Part shown: in pieces, positions 1 through 6,577 of the stretch
How the letters are laid out: each line of letters begins with the position of its first letter
Position numbering within the stretch: position 1 is the stretch's first letter
Assembly (NCBI GenBank): GCA_018678395.1
Contig: JAHHMJ010000066.1
Location: forward strand, 1-8,931
DNA: 8,931 bases
From: Gemmatimonadota bacterium
GTDB taxonomy: Bacteria; Gemmatimonadota; Gemmatimonadetes; Longimicrobiales; Gaopeijiaceae
Reading direction: 5' to 3'
Position numbers and translations under genes: made by a program
Notes under the pieces: generated by a model
What the model saw: only the letters and a program-made list of their open reading frames with translations
The model's database searches: none
Told to the model about the DNA's origin: nothing

Positions 1-467
1 GGATTGGTCGGCGTTTCGACGTGGACGAGTCGGGTTGCCGGCCGCATGGCCTTCGCGACGGCCTCCGGGTCCCGCGAGTCGACGAACGTGAACTCGATCC
101 CCAGGCGCGACAGGACCCTCGTGAACATGCGGGTCGTGCCCCCGTAGGTGTTCTCCTCGCTGACGACGTGATCGCCGGAGGAGAGGGTCTTCAGGACCGC
201 CTCGATCGCCGCGAGCCCGCTGGAGAAGGCGATCCCGTGCGGGCCGCCCTCGAGTGCGGCGAGGTTGCGCTCCAGCGCCTCCCGGGTCGGGTTGGCGACC
301 CGCGCGTAGTCGTAGATGCCGCCCAGCGGCTCGGCGATCGCCGGCTGCACGTAGGTGGACGTCTGGAAGATCGGCGGCATGATCGCGCCGGTCGTGGGCT
401 CGGGCGACTGCCCGCCGTGGATCGCGAGGGTGCCGAAGCCGGCGTCTGCCGGAGTGTCGTGGGCCAT
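1..467 (-). CDS. Cystathionine gamma-synthase / gamma-lyase family PLP enzyme (N-terminal part, cut by window edge)
   Basis: Translating the minus strand from the ATG at 467-465 gives 155 residues, open to the left edge of the window. The protein belongs to the Cys/Met metabolism PLP-dependent family (fold type I), which handles homoserine-ester, cystathionine or methionine side-chain chemistry in the cytoplasm. Seen motifs are FGTLAIHGGQ near residues 11-20, the YARVANPTR block at 54-62 (family form YSRxxNPT, whose Tyr and Arg bind the PLP phosphate of the partner subunit), FSSGLAA at 81-87 (phosphate-binding loop), the ring-stacking Tyr of ENTYGGT near 108, and ETPTN at 151-155 as the window ends. 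The PLP lysine lies outside the window. It is divergent from glmM, 128 bp away. No Shine-Dalgarno sequence precedes the ATG; the leader is pyrimidine-rich. The N-terminal part cannot separate gamma-synthase from gamma-lyase, methionine gamma-lyase or sulfhydrylase, so no symbol is given. The family call is very secure. Confidence 0.93.
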   Translation of the reverse strand, partial: MAHDTPADAGFGTLAIHGGQSPEPTTGAIMPPIFQTSTYVQPAIAEPLGGIYDYARVANPTREALERNLAALEGGPHGIAFSSGLAAIEAVLKTLSSGDHVVSEENTYGGTTRMFTRVLSRLGIEFTFVDSRDPEAVAKAMRPATRLVHVETPTN

Positions 468-524
468 GGTGATCGGGAATCGGGGAAGCGGTTGGGGAAG
501 GCGGAATCTACCCTCGTGAGCGCG

Positions 525-554
525 TTGACGCCTCCCCTTGCAGGAGGCGAGATT
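525..554 (+). promoter_or_regulatory. Weak candidate sigma-70-type promoter for glmM
   Basis: TTGACG at 525-530 matches five of six bases of the -35 consensus. The best -10 candidate is GAGATT at 549-554 after an 18-nt spacer, matching only three of six bases. The -10 would overlap the right arm of the 13-bp inverted repeat, consistent with an operator-type arrangement. A rough counterpart on the minus strand is TAGATT (510-505), but it has no convincing -35. This is a low-confidence suggestion. Confidence 0.2.
529..549. repeat. 7-bp stem, 7-nt loop hairpin nested in the larger inverted repeat
   Basis: Bases 529-535 (cgcctcc) pair perfectly with 543-549 (ggaggcg) around the loop ccttgca. The 3' side of the stem ends at 549 and the outer arm begins at 550, so the helices would stack coaxially. 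On the plus strand the hairpin contains AGGAGG (542-547), but this is about 48 nt before the glmM ATG, too far to act as its ribosome-binding site. On the minus strand it would lie in the leader of the PLP-enzyme mRNA if transcription starts upstream of it. Confidence 0.6.
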
Positions 555-595
555 CCGCCTTCGGACGGATCTTCTCCCGCGCTCCCCATCCGGCC

Positions 596-1981
596 ATGCC
601 CCTTCGACTTCCCCCCGACCTCATGGTCAGCGTGTCCGGCATACGCGGGCGCGTGGGCGATCCACTCACTCCGGAACTCGTCTGCGGAGCCGCCGCGGCG
701 TTCGGCGCGTTCCTGCTTCGAGAGGGTGCCGAAGGACCGGTGGTCGTGGGCCGCGATTCGCGGACCTCGGGTCCGATGCTGCGTGCAGCGGCCGTCGCCG
801 GCTTCCAGTCCGTGGGCCTCGACGTGGTGGACGTGGGGATCGTACCGACGCCGACGGTACTGATGGCGGTGCGGCATCACGGCGCGGCGGGAGGCGTGGC
901 GGTCACCGCGAGCCACAACCCGGCCGAGTGGAACGCCCTCAAGCTGGTCACGGCCGAGGGGATGTTCCTCGATGCGGATGCGTCGCTTCGCTTCCGCACC
1001 TATCTGCGAGACGAGGACCCGCCCCGCGCTGCGTGGGATGCGCTCGGCACGCTGACGCGGGACGACGCGGCGATCGACCGGCACCTCGACGCGATCCTGG
1101 CCTTGCCGGTTCTCGACGTCGAGGCCGTGCGCTCGGCTCGGCTGTCCGTGGCGCTCGATTGCGTCCGTGGCGCCGGTGGACTCATCGTGCCGCGGCTTCT
1201 GGAGGCGCTCGGGTGCGAGGTCGCCGCGATCCACACCGAGGCCGATGGTCGCTTCCCTCGCGACCCGGAGCCGACGGCGGCCAGCCTCGCCGAACTCGGC
1301 GAACTCGTTCGGGAGAGCGGCGCCGTGGTGGGTCTCGCGGTCGATCCGGACGTGGACCGCCTGTCGCTCGTCGACGAATCGGGCGCGGCCGTCGGCGAGG
1401 ACCTCACTCTGGCGCTGGCCGCCGACGTCGTTCTGCGCCGCCGGCCGGGGCCGGTCGTGACGAACCTCTCCACGTCCCGCGTGGTGGCCGACGTCGCCGC
1501 GGAGCACGACGTGTCGCTGGTGCGAGCGCCCGTCGGGGAGATCAACGTCGCGCGTCGCATGCAGGCCGAGAACGCCGTCGTCGGCGGGGAAGGGAACGGA
1601 GGCGTGATCCTCCCGATGCTCCACCACACCCGCGACGCGCCGGTTGCGGTGGCTTTGATATTGCAGCACCTCGTCGATGTCGGGAGCGCCCTGTCGGGCG
1701 CGGTGGGGCGGTGGCCGTCGTACAGCATCGTGAAGCGAAAGGTGGACTTCGATCGCTCGGCACTGGAGGCCGCGTATCGCGCTCTTGCTGAAGATCTCGA
1801 TGCCGACGCCGACGATCATACCGACGGACTGCGTCTCGCGTGGCACGATCGGCGCGCGTGGCTGCACGTCCGGCCTTCAGGTACCGAGCCGGTCGTCCGG
1901 TTGATCGCCGAGGCGCCCGAGATGGACGCGGCGCAGGCCCTCGTCGACCGAGCTGCCGATATTCTGGATGGAGTAGCGTGA
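596..1981 (+). CDS. glmM: Phosphoglucosamine mutase (phosphohexomutase family)
   Basis: This 461-residue alpha-D-phosphohexomutase probably converts glucosamine-6-phosphate to glucosamine-1-phosphate in the cytosol for UDP-GlcNAc synthesis. The N-terminus carries VSVSGIRGRVG (11-21). The catalytic phosphoserine is S106 in TASHNP (104-109). The Mg-binding loop is DPDVDR (250-255), in place of the common DGDADR/DGDGDR. The sugar-specificity loop is GEGNGG (331-336), unlike the GEQSGH loop of E. coli-type GlmM. The C-terminal phosphate-binding loop is RPSGTEPVVR (426-435). Length fits the family. The glmS gene for the preceding pathway step lies 132 bp downstream, which favours GlmM over phosphomannomutase, although dual specificity is possible. 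No Shine-Dalgarno sequence precedes the ATG at 596 or the alternative at 623 (M10, just before the conserved VSVSGIRG), so the exact start is uncertain. Confidence 0.9.
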   Translation: MPLRLPPDLMVSVSGIRGRVGDPLTPELVCGAAAAFGAFLLREGAEGPVVVGRDSRTSGPMLRAAAVAGFQSVGLDVVDVGIVPTPTVLMAVRHHGAAGGVAVTASHNPAEWNALKLVTAEGMFLDADASLRFRTYLRDEDPPRAAWDALGTLTRDDAAIDRHLDAILALPVLDVEAVRSARLSVALDCVRGAGGLIVPRLLEALGCEVAAIHTEADGRFPRDPEPTAASLAELGELVRESGAVVGLAVDPDVDRLSLVDESGAAVGEDLTLALAADVVLRRRPGPVVTNLSTSRVVADVAAEHDVSLVRAPVGEINVARRMQAENAVVGGEGNGGVILPMLHHTRDAPVAVALILQHLVDVGSALSGAVGRWPSYSIVKRKVDFDRSALEAAYRALAEDLDADADDHTDGLRLAWHDRRAWLHVRPSGTEPVVRLIAEAPEMDAAQALVDRAADILDGVA

Positions 1982-2003
1982 GGCGACCGCCACATCCGGC
2001 CCC

Positions 2004-2016
2004 CGGCGAGTCGCCG
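2004..2016. repeat. Short near-palindrome in the glmM-glmS gap
   Basis: Bases 2004-2009 (cggcga) and 2011-2016 (tcgccg) are perfect inverted repeats around one central base, 22 bp after the glmM stop codon. The form could suit an operator half-site pair, but a 6-bp GC-rich palindrome can arise by chance at this base composition. No convincing sigma-70 promoter and no U-tract terminator is seen in the rest of the gap (1982-2113). Confidence 0.3.
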
Positions 2017-2102
2017 AAGGAGCCGTAGACAGCGGCCGATGTGACTTTCGGCGCAGCCGTCTTGGTCAAGGAATCGAGGGCTTCGCGGAATTGGATCCAC
2101 CC

Positions 2103-2107
2103 AAGGA
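2103..2107 (+). promoter_or_regulatory. Ribosome-binding site of glmS
   Basis: AAGGA at 2103-2107 lies 6 nt before the ATG at 2114. It fixes the glmS start, which is also required by the catalytic Cys at residue 2. Confidence 0.7.
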
Positions 2108-2113
2108 CAACGC

Positions 2114-3952
2114 ATGTGCGGTATCGTCGCATATCTCGGGCACCGTGAGGCCGCCCCCATCCTCCTCGAGGGCCTTCGGCGGCTCGAGTATCGCGGATAC
2201 GACTCCGCGGGCATCAGCGTCATGTCGGACGAGGGGGTCCTGGAGACGATCAAGCGTCCCGGGAAACTCGCCGAGCTCGAGGCCGCCATCGCGGACTCGA
2301 TGCCGCGGGGGCGGGTCGGCATCGCGCACACACGGTGGGCCACCCATGGGGCACCGACCCAGGCGAATGCCCATCCCCACACGAGTGCGCACGGCGACAT
2401 CACGCTGATCCACAACGGGATCATCGAGAACGCGGGCACGCTGAAGAAGAAGCTGCAGGAAGAGGGCTACTGCTTCAGTTCGGAGACCGACACCGAGGTC
2501 GTCGTTCATCTCATCGACCACCTATGGGGCGAGGGCGCGCCCATGGAGGACGCGGTCGCGGCCGCGCTCGCACAGGTCCAGGGCGCCTACGGCATCGCGG
2601 TGGTCTCGACGCGGGACCCCTACAAGATCGTCGTGGCGCGGAACGGCAGTCCGCTCCTCCTTGGCATCGGCGCCCAGGGTGAGTTGATGGCGGGGTCCGA
2701 CGTGGCAGCCGTCGTCGGCGTGACCCGGGACGTGGTCTACCTCGACGACGGCGACGTCGGGGTGCTCGACCGGACCGCCTATCGGACGTTCCATCTCGAG
2801 CGCGGATCGGTCCGCCGGACCGTCCATCAGGTGACCTGGGACCTCGAGGCCATCGAGAAGGGCGGCTTCGAGCACTTCATGCTCAAGGAGATCCACGAAC
2901 AGCCCCAGTCCCTGCGCGACGTGATGCGGGGCCGGCTCATCGCGGACGAGGGCATCGCCCGCCTCGGCGGCATCACCCTCTCGGACGCCGACCTCGACGA
3001 GGTCGAGCGCATCACGATCATGGCGTGTGGGACCTCCTGGCATGCCGGCCTGCTCGGCGAGTACCTCCTCGAGGAGCTCGCCCGCATCCCCGTCGACGTC
3101 CAGTACGCCTCGGAGTTTCGCTACAAGAACCCCGTGATCGAGCCCAACACCCTGGTGCTGGCGATCAGTCAGTCGGGCGAGACCGCCGACACCCTCGCCG
3201 CACTGCGCGAGGCGAAACGGCGCGGAGCCACGACCATGGGGATCGTGAACGTGGTGGGCAGCTCGATCGCCCGGGAGACCGACTTCGGGATGTACCTCCA
3301 CGCGGGCCCCGAGATCGGGGTGGCCTCCACGAAGGCCTTCACCAGTCAGATCGCGGCGCTCGTCCTGTTCGCCCTCTACCTGGGGCGTCGGCGCGCCATG
3401 TCGGTGCTCGAGGGTCGCACCCTCGTCGAGGCGCTGGAGCGGCTGCCCGGCCAGGTCGAGACGATTCTGGAGCAAAGCGACGAGATCTACGCGCTGGCCG
3501 AGAAGTTCGCGGATGCGCGCAACTTCCTCTATCTCGGCCGGGGGTACCAGTTCCCGGTGGCTCTGGAAGGCGCGCTGAAGCTCAAGGAGGTCAGCTACAT
3601 CCACGCGGAGGGATACCCGGCCGCCGAGATGAAGCACGGCCCGATCGCGCTGATCGACGACGACATGCCGGTGGTGGTGCTCGCGCCCCGCGATCCCGTG
3701 TACGGCAAGGTCGTGTCCAACATCGAAGAGGTGAAGGCTCGGCAAGGGCGGGTGATCGCGGTCGTCAGCGACGACGCGCCCGAGCTCGACGGAAAGGTCG
3801 ATCACCTCATTCGCGTGCCGCAGACGGTACCGGCCCTCCTCCCCGTGCTCACCACCATTCCGCTGCAGCTCCTCGCCTATCAGGCTGCCCTTCTCCGCGG
3901 CTGCGACGTCGACCAGCCGAGGAACCTGGCCAAGTCCGTCACGGTGGAGTAG
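2114..3952 (+). CDS. glmS: Glutamine--fructose-6-phosphate aminotransferase (isomerizing)
   Basis: This 612-residue protein is full length (E. coli GlmS is 609). It makes glucosamine-6-phosphate from fructose-6-phosphate and glutamine, the committed step to UDP-GlcNAc. The N-terminal Ntn-type glutaminase domain begins MCGIVAYLGH; C2 becomes the N-terminal nucleophile after Met removal. EYRGYDSAGI (25-34), HTRWATHG (72-79) and HNGIIEN (100-106) form the glutamine site. Two SIS sugar-isomerase domains follow: SQSGETADT (352-360) binds sugar phosphate, EGALKLKE lies at 485-492, and HAEGYPAAEMKHGP (497-510) holds the catalytic Glu. The end, RNLAKSVTVE (603-612), is the invariant C-terminal loop with the catalytic Lys at 607. 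The start is set by C2 and a good AAGGA site. It follows glmM and is 2 nt before dtd, so it may be the first gene of a glmS-dtd-maf-glpK message. No glmS ribozyme is recognisable upstream. Confidence 0.98.
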   Translation: MCGIVAYLGHREAAPILLEGLRRLEYRGYDSAGISVMSDEGVLETIKRPGKLAELEAAIADSMPRGRVGIAHTRWATHGAPTQANAHPHTSAHGDITLIHNGIIENAGTLKKKLQEEGYCFSSETDTEVVVHLIDHLWGEGAPMEDAVAAALAQVQGAYGIAVVSTRDPYKIVVARNGSPLLLGIGAQGELMAGSDVAAVVGVTRDVVYLDDGDVGVLDRTAYRTFHLERGSVRRTVHQVTWDLEAIEKGGFEHFMLKEIHEQPQSLRDVMRGRLIADEGIARLGGITLSDADLDEVERITIMACGTSWHAGLLGEYLLEELARIPVDVQYASEFRYKNPVIEPNTLVLAISQSGETADTLAALREAKRRGATTMGIVNVVGSSIARETDFGMYLHAGPEIGVASTKAFTSQIAALVLFALYLGRRRAMSVLEGRTLVEALERLPGQVETILEQSDEIYALAEKFADARNFLYLGRGYQFPVALEGALKLKEVSYIHAEGYPAAEMKHGPIALIDDDMPVVVLAPRDPVYGKVVSNIEEVKARQGRVIAVVSDDAPELDGKVDHLIRVPQTVPALLPVLTTIPLQLLAYQAALLRGCDVDQPRNLAKSVTVE

Positions 3953-3954
3953 CG

Positions 3955-4395
3955 ATGCGGGTGGTCCTGCAGCGGGTCACGCGGGCCGAGGTGAGGATCG
4001 AAGGGGCGGTGGTCGGCGCGATCGGTCGCGGATTCCTCCTTCTCGTCGGCTTCACCGACGGTGACGACGAGTCCGATTCGGCCTGGATGGCCGGCAAGAT
4101 CGTGTCGCTGCGCGTCTTCCCGGACGACGACGGCCGCATGAACCGCGACCTCGACGACGTCGACGGCGGGGTACTCGTGGTCAGCCAGTTCACGCTCTAC
4201 GGCGACGTTCGCAAGGGGCGTCGACCCTCGTTCGTTCACGCGGCCGCTCCGGACCGAGCCCGCGCGGCGTACGACCGCTTCGTGCAACAGCTGCGCGACC
4301 GCGTGAACGGCGCGGTCGAGACCGGTCGTTTCGGAGCGTCGATGGAGGTCGACCTCGTCAACGACGGGCCCGTCACGCTGGTGCTGGAGCGATGA
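3955..4395 (+). CDS. dtd: D-aminoacyl-tRNA deacylase
   Basis: This 146-residue protein is DTD, a homodimeric, RNA-based deacylase. It hydrolyses D-aminoacyl-tRNAs and glycyl-tRNA(Ala), preventing D-amino acid entry into protein and recycling the tRNA. The family start MRVVLQRVTRAEV is present. Both signatures are intact: SQFTL at 77-81 and NDGPVT at 136-141, whose Gly-cisPro pair enforces D-chirality from the neighbouring subunit. The reading frame stays open upstream through glmS, but the conserved N-terminus, a GGAG at 3946-3949 and the position 2 nt after the glmS stop fix the start at 3955. The stop overlaps the maf start in ATGA (4392-4395), indicating translational coupling. Length is typical (about 145). 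Confidence 0.97.
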   Translation: MRVVLQRVTRAEVRIEGAVVGAIGRGFLLLVGFTDGDDESDSAWMAGKIVSLRVFPDDDGRMNRDLDDVDGGVLVVSQFTLYGDVRKGRRPSFVHAAAPDRARAAYDRFVQQLRDRVNGAVETGRFGASMEVDLVNDGPVTLVLER

Positions 4396-5021
4396 CCCGG
4401 CCGCGACTCGTCCTCGCCTCCGCTTCACCCCGCCGCAGCGAACTCCTCTCCCGTCTCGGGCTGGAGCATACGGTCGATCCCGCGCACATCGACGAGACGG
4501 CGTTGCCGGAGGAGGCTCCCCGGCCTCACGTCGTCCGTCTGTCCGAGGCCAAGGCTCGTGCGGTCGCCCGTCGGCACCCCGATGCCCTGGTGCTCGCCGG
4601 TGACACCGTGGTCGTCGACCGCCGCCGCATTCTCGGGAAGCCCTCCTCCGAAGACGAAGCCGTCGCCATGCTGATGGCGCTTTCGGGTCGCACCCACGCC
4701 GTGGTCTCCGGACTGGCCCTGGCGCTTCCCGACAGCGCGGGAGGGCGCGTCGTTTCGCGCGCCGATCGGGCGGACGTCACCTTCCAGCTCTTCGACGAGT
4801 CGGTGGCCCGGGCCTACGTGGCCACGGGCGAGCCGATGGACAAGGCCGGCGCATACGGAATCCAGGGGCTCGGCGGCGCGTTGGTGAAGGCCGTCGACGG
4901 CGACTACACTACCGTGGTCGGGCTCAGCATTTCGGGGCTGGTCGAGCTTCTCCGGCAGGCCGGATGGAGATACCGCTTCGGGGCGCTCGTGCCGAGGGAG
5001 ACGCCTACCGACCCGGAGTGA
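4392..5021 (+). CDS. maf: Maf family nucleoside triphosphate pyrophosphatase (dTTP/UTP type)
   Basis: This 209-residue protein is a Maf/HAM1-fold house-cleaning enzyme that hydrolyses nucleoside triphosphates, including modified ones, to monophosphate and pyrophosphate. Seen motifs are LASASPRR (8-15), IDE (33-35), SEAKA (51-55), AGDTVV (69-74), LGKP (81-84), SGRTHAV (98-104) and GEPMDKAGAYGIQG (146-159). The Asp-Lys after GEP resembles E. coli YhdE (dTTP/UTP pyrophosphatase) rather than YceF (m7GTP type). Small departures are S106 where the family usually has Thr, and GLS (177-179) where GLP is usual. The ATG at 4392 overlaps the dtd stop by 4 nt, with GGAG (4386-4389) only 2 nt upstream, so translation is probably coupled to dtd. 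glpK follows after 3 nt. Maf has also been linked to septum inhibition in Bacillus, but nothing here tests that. Confidence 0.95.
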   Translation: MTRPRLVLASASPRRSELLSRLGLEHTVDPAHIDETALPEEAPRPHVVRLSEAKARAVARRHPDALVLAGDTVVVDRRRILGKPSSEDEAVAMLMALSGRTHAVVSGLALALPDSAGGRVVSRADRADVTFQLFDESVARAYVATGEPMDKAGAYGIQGLGGALVKAVDGDYTTVVGLSISGLVELLRQAGWRYRFGALVPRETPTDPE

Positions 5022-5024
5022 GGG

Positions 5025-6524
5025 ATGCCCAGACGAGCCGTCGCAGCGATCGACCAGGGGACCACCGGATCGACGGTCCTCGTGGTGGGAGACGACGGCC
5101 GCGTGCTGGCCCGCGCCTACTCCGAGTTCACGCAGCACTTCCCCCGTCCCGGGTGGGTGGAGCACGACGCCGAGGAGATCTGGTCGGTGACCCGCTCGGT
5201 GCTCGAACGCGCACGGGCCGGGGCGAAGGCGGCCGATGCCCGCATCGAGGCGATCGGGATCACGAATCAGCGCGAGACCATCGTCGTCTGGGATCGCGCG
5301 ACCCTGGCGCCCGTGCACCGCGCGATCGTCTGGCAGGATCGCAGAACCACCGATCTCTGCCGCGACCTGCGGGAGGCGGGCCACGAGGACGAGGTCCGGC
5401 GGCGGACGGGCCTGGTCCTGGATCCGTACTTCAGCGCCACCAAGCTCATGTGGCTGTTCGAACAGCACCCGGAGCTGCGTCGTCGCGCGGAGGCGGGGGA
5501 CCTGGCGTGCGGCACGATCGACAGCTGGCTGATCGCTCGGCTCACGCGGGGTGAGGTGCACGCCACCGACCCCACCAACGCCTCGCGAACGCTTCTCTAC
5601 GACCTGGGGGAACAGGATTGGGCGGACCCCCTCCTCGGCCTCTTCGGGGTGCCGCGGCCCCTCCTGCCCGAGGTGCGACGCAGCTCGGGGGACTTCGGCG
5701 TCGCGGCGGGGCAGGCGGCGGGGATCGAGGTGCCGATTCTCGGTGTGGCCGGAGACCAGCAGGCGGCGCTGTTCGGTCAGGGCTGCTGGCGTCCCGGTCT
5801 GGCCAAGAACACCTACGGGACGGGCGCCTTCCTGCTGATGCACACGGGCGATCGACCGGTCCCGTCGGAGCACGGACTCCTCACGACGGCCGCGGTCGCC
5901 GAGGACGGTGGCGTGGCCTATGCGCTCGAGGGCTCCGTGTTCATCGCGGGAGCGGCCCTCCAGTGGTTGAGGGACGGGCTGGGGCTGCTGGAGAAGGCGA
6001 GCGACTCCGAGCAGCTCGCCGCGTCGCTGGACGACAACGACGGCGTGTACCTCGTGCCCGCCTTCGTCGGCCTGGGGGCCCCGCACTGGGATCCGAACGC
6101 GCGCGGCACCGTCGTCGGGCTGACGCGCGGTTCGACCCGTGCCCACCTCGCCCGCGCCGCGCTCGAGGCGATGGCCTATGCGACCCACGAGGTTCTCCAG
6201 GCGATGGTCGCGGACTCCAGCGTGCCCCTCACCGAGCTGCGGGTGGACGGCGGCGCCTCGGCCAACGACTGGCTCATGGGATTCCAGGCCGGCGTTCTGG
6301 GCGTGCCCGTGCTGCGTCCGCCCATCGTCGAGACCACGGGTCTGGGCGCGGCGGCGCTCGCGGGCCTCGGCAGCGGTGTGTGGGCCGACGCGCAGGCTTT
6401 CCGGGAGGCCCTCGGGAGCCCCACGCGCTTCGAGCCCACCATCGACGAAGCGTCGCGGGAGCGCTGGATGGCGGGGTGGGCGCGGGCGGTACGGGCGGCC
6501 CGGGCCTGGTCCTCCGAAGGCTAG
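5025..6524 (+). CDS. glpK: Glycerol kinase
   Basis: This 499-residue FGGY-family kinase phosphorylates glycerol with ATP to sn-glycerol-3-phosphate, feeding phospholipid synthesis or glycolysis. Length matches E. coli GlpK (502). The glycerol-site residues known from E. coli are present: R83 and E84 (ITNQRET), W103, Y135 (LDPYFS) and the catalytic base D244 (VAGDQQAALFGQ, 242-252). Other family blocks are TDPTNASRT (181-189), NTYGTGAFLLM (262-272), VPAFVGLGAPHWDP and DGGASANDW. The N-terminal phosphate loop reads DQGTTGSTV where E. coli has DQGTTSSRA, so the Arg there is Thr in this protein. The E. coli fructose-1,6-bisphosphate loop (GGTRIPI) is AAGIEVPI here, with Glu replacing the key Arg. 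GGAG (5015-5018) precedes the ATG, 3 nt after maf. No glpF, glpD or glpR is visible nearby, so this is not a classical glp operon. A GC-rich hairpin follows the stop. Confidence 0.97.
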   Translation: MPRRAVAAIDQGTTGSTVLVVGDDGRVLARAYSEFTQHFPRPGWVEHDAEEIWSVTRSVLERARAGAKAADARIEAIGITNQRETIVVWDRATLAPVHRAIVWQDRRTTDLCRDLREAGHEDEVRRRTGLVLDPYFSATKLMWLFEQHPELRRRAEAGDLACGTIDSWLIARLTRGEVHATDPTNASRTLLYDLGEQDWADPLLGLFGVPRPLLPEVRRSSGDFGVAAGQAAGIEVPILGVAGDQQAALFGQGCWRPGLAKNTYGTGAFLLMHTGDRPVPSEHGLLTTAAVAEDGGVAYALEGSVFIAGAALQWLRDGLGLLEKASDSEQLAASLDDNDGVYLVPAFVGLGAPHWDPNARGTVVGLTRGSTRAHLARAALEAMAYATHEVLQAMVADSSVPLTELRVDGGASANDWLMGFQAGVLGVPVLRPPIVETTGLGAAALAGLGSGVWADAQAFREALGSPTRFEPTIDEASRERWMAGWARAVRAARAWSSEG

Positions 6525-6525
6525 A

Positions 6526-6541
6526 CCGGGGGCGCGCCCGG
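6526..6541 (+). terminator. GC-rich hairpin just after glpK, possible transcription end
   Basis: Two bases after the glpK stop, 6526-6530 (ccggg) can pair with 6537-6541 (cccgg). The core 6530-6539 (gggcgcgccc) is also a perfect 10-bp palindrome. It sits where a terminator for the upstream gene block would be expected. It lacks the U-tract of an intrinsic terminator, so it may be Rho-dependent, an mRNA 3'-end stabiliser or chance. Confidence 0.3.
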
Positions 6542-6577
6542 GAGGCCGGGCCGGGCGACCCTCGGTTTCGCCGGGGT

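Larger units (their letters stand above)
497..562. repeat. Perfect 13-bp inverted repeat in the divergent intergenic region
   Basis: The left arm 497-509 (gaaggcggaatct) and right arm 550-562 (agattccgccttc) are exact reverse complements, separated by 40 nt. A second 7-bp inverted repeat lies inside and directly abuts the right arm, so either transcribed strand could fold into two stacked helices. The element lies between the divergent PLP-enzyme gene and glmM, with its nearest arms about 30 bp from each start codon. It could be a shared operator, a structured mRNA leader or a copy of a dispersed palindromic element. No T-run follows it, so a Rho-independent terminator is unlikely. The repeat is seen directly; its function is not known. 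Confidence 0.75.

Noticed and set aside
542..547. AGGAGG as ribosome-binding site for glmM
   Set aside because: It is 48 nt before the ATG and no in-frame start codon with family-like protein sequence follows at a suitable distance.
497..562. Rho-independent terminator at the divergent inverted repeat
   Set aside because: It lies between divergent gene starts and has no T-run on either strand.
468..595. SAM-II or SAH riboswitch in the PLP-enzyme leader
   Set aside because: The stems present do not carry the conserved bases of either riboswitch as I recall them; only the generic inverted repeats are supported.
191..1867. 558-codon open frame on the minus strand opposite glmM
   Set aside because: Its translation is Arg/His/Asp-rich with no recognisable motif, and it overlaps both the PLP-enzyme gene and glmM, which have full family motifs. 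Long antisense frames are expected at this GC content.
1982..2113. glmS ribozyme or riboswitch in the gap before glmS
   Set aside because: The 132-bp gap is short and I see none of the conserved glmS ribozyme core; that element is mainly a Firmicutes feature.
3025..3954. Upstream extension of the dtd frame (possible fusion with an Arg-rich N-terminal region)
   Set aside because: The extension is out of frame within glmS and is low-complexity; the conserved DTD N-terminus starts at 3955 behind a GGAG.
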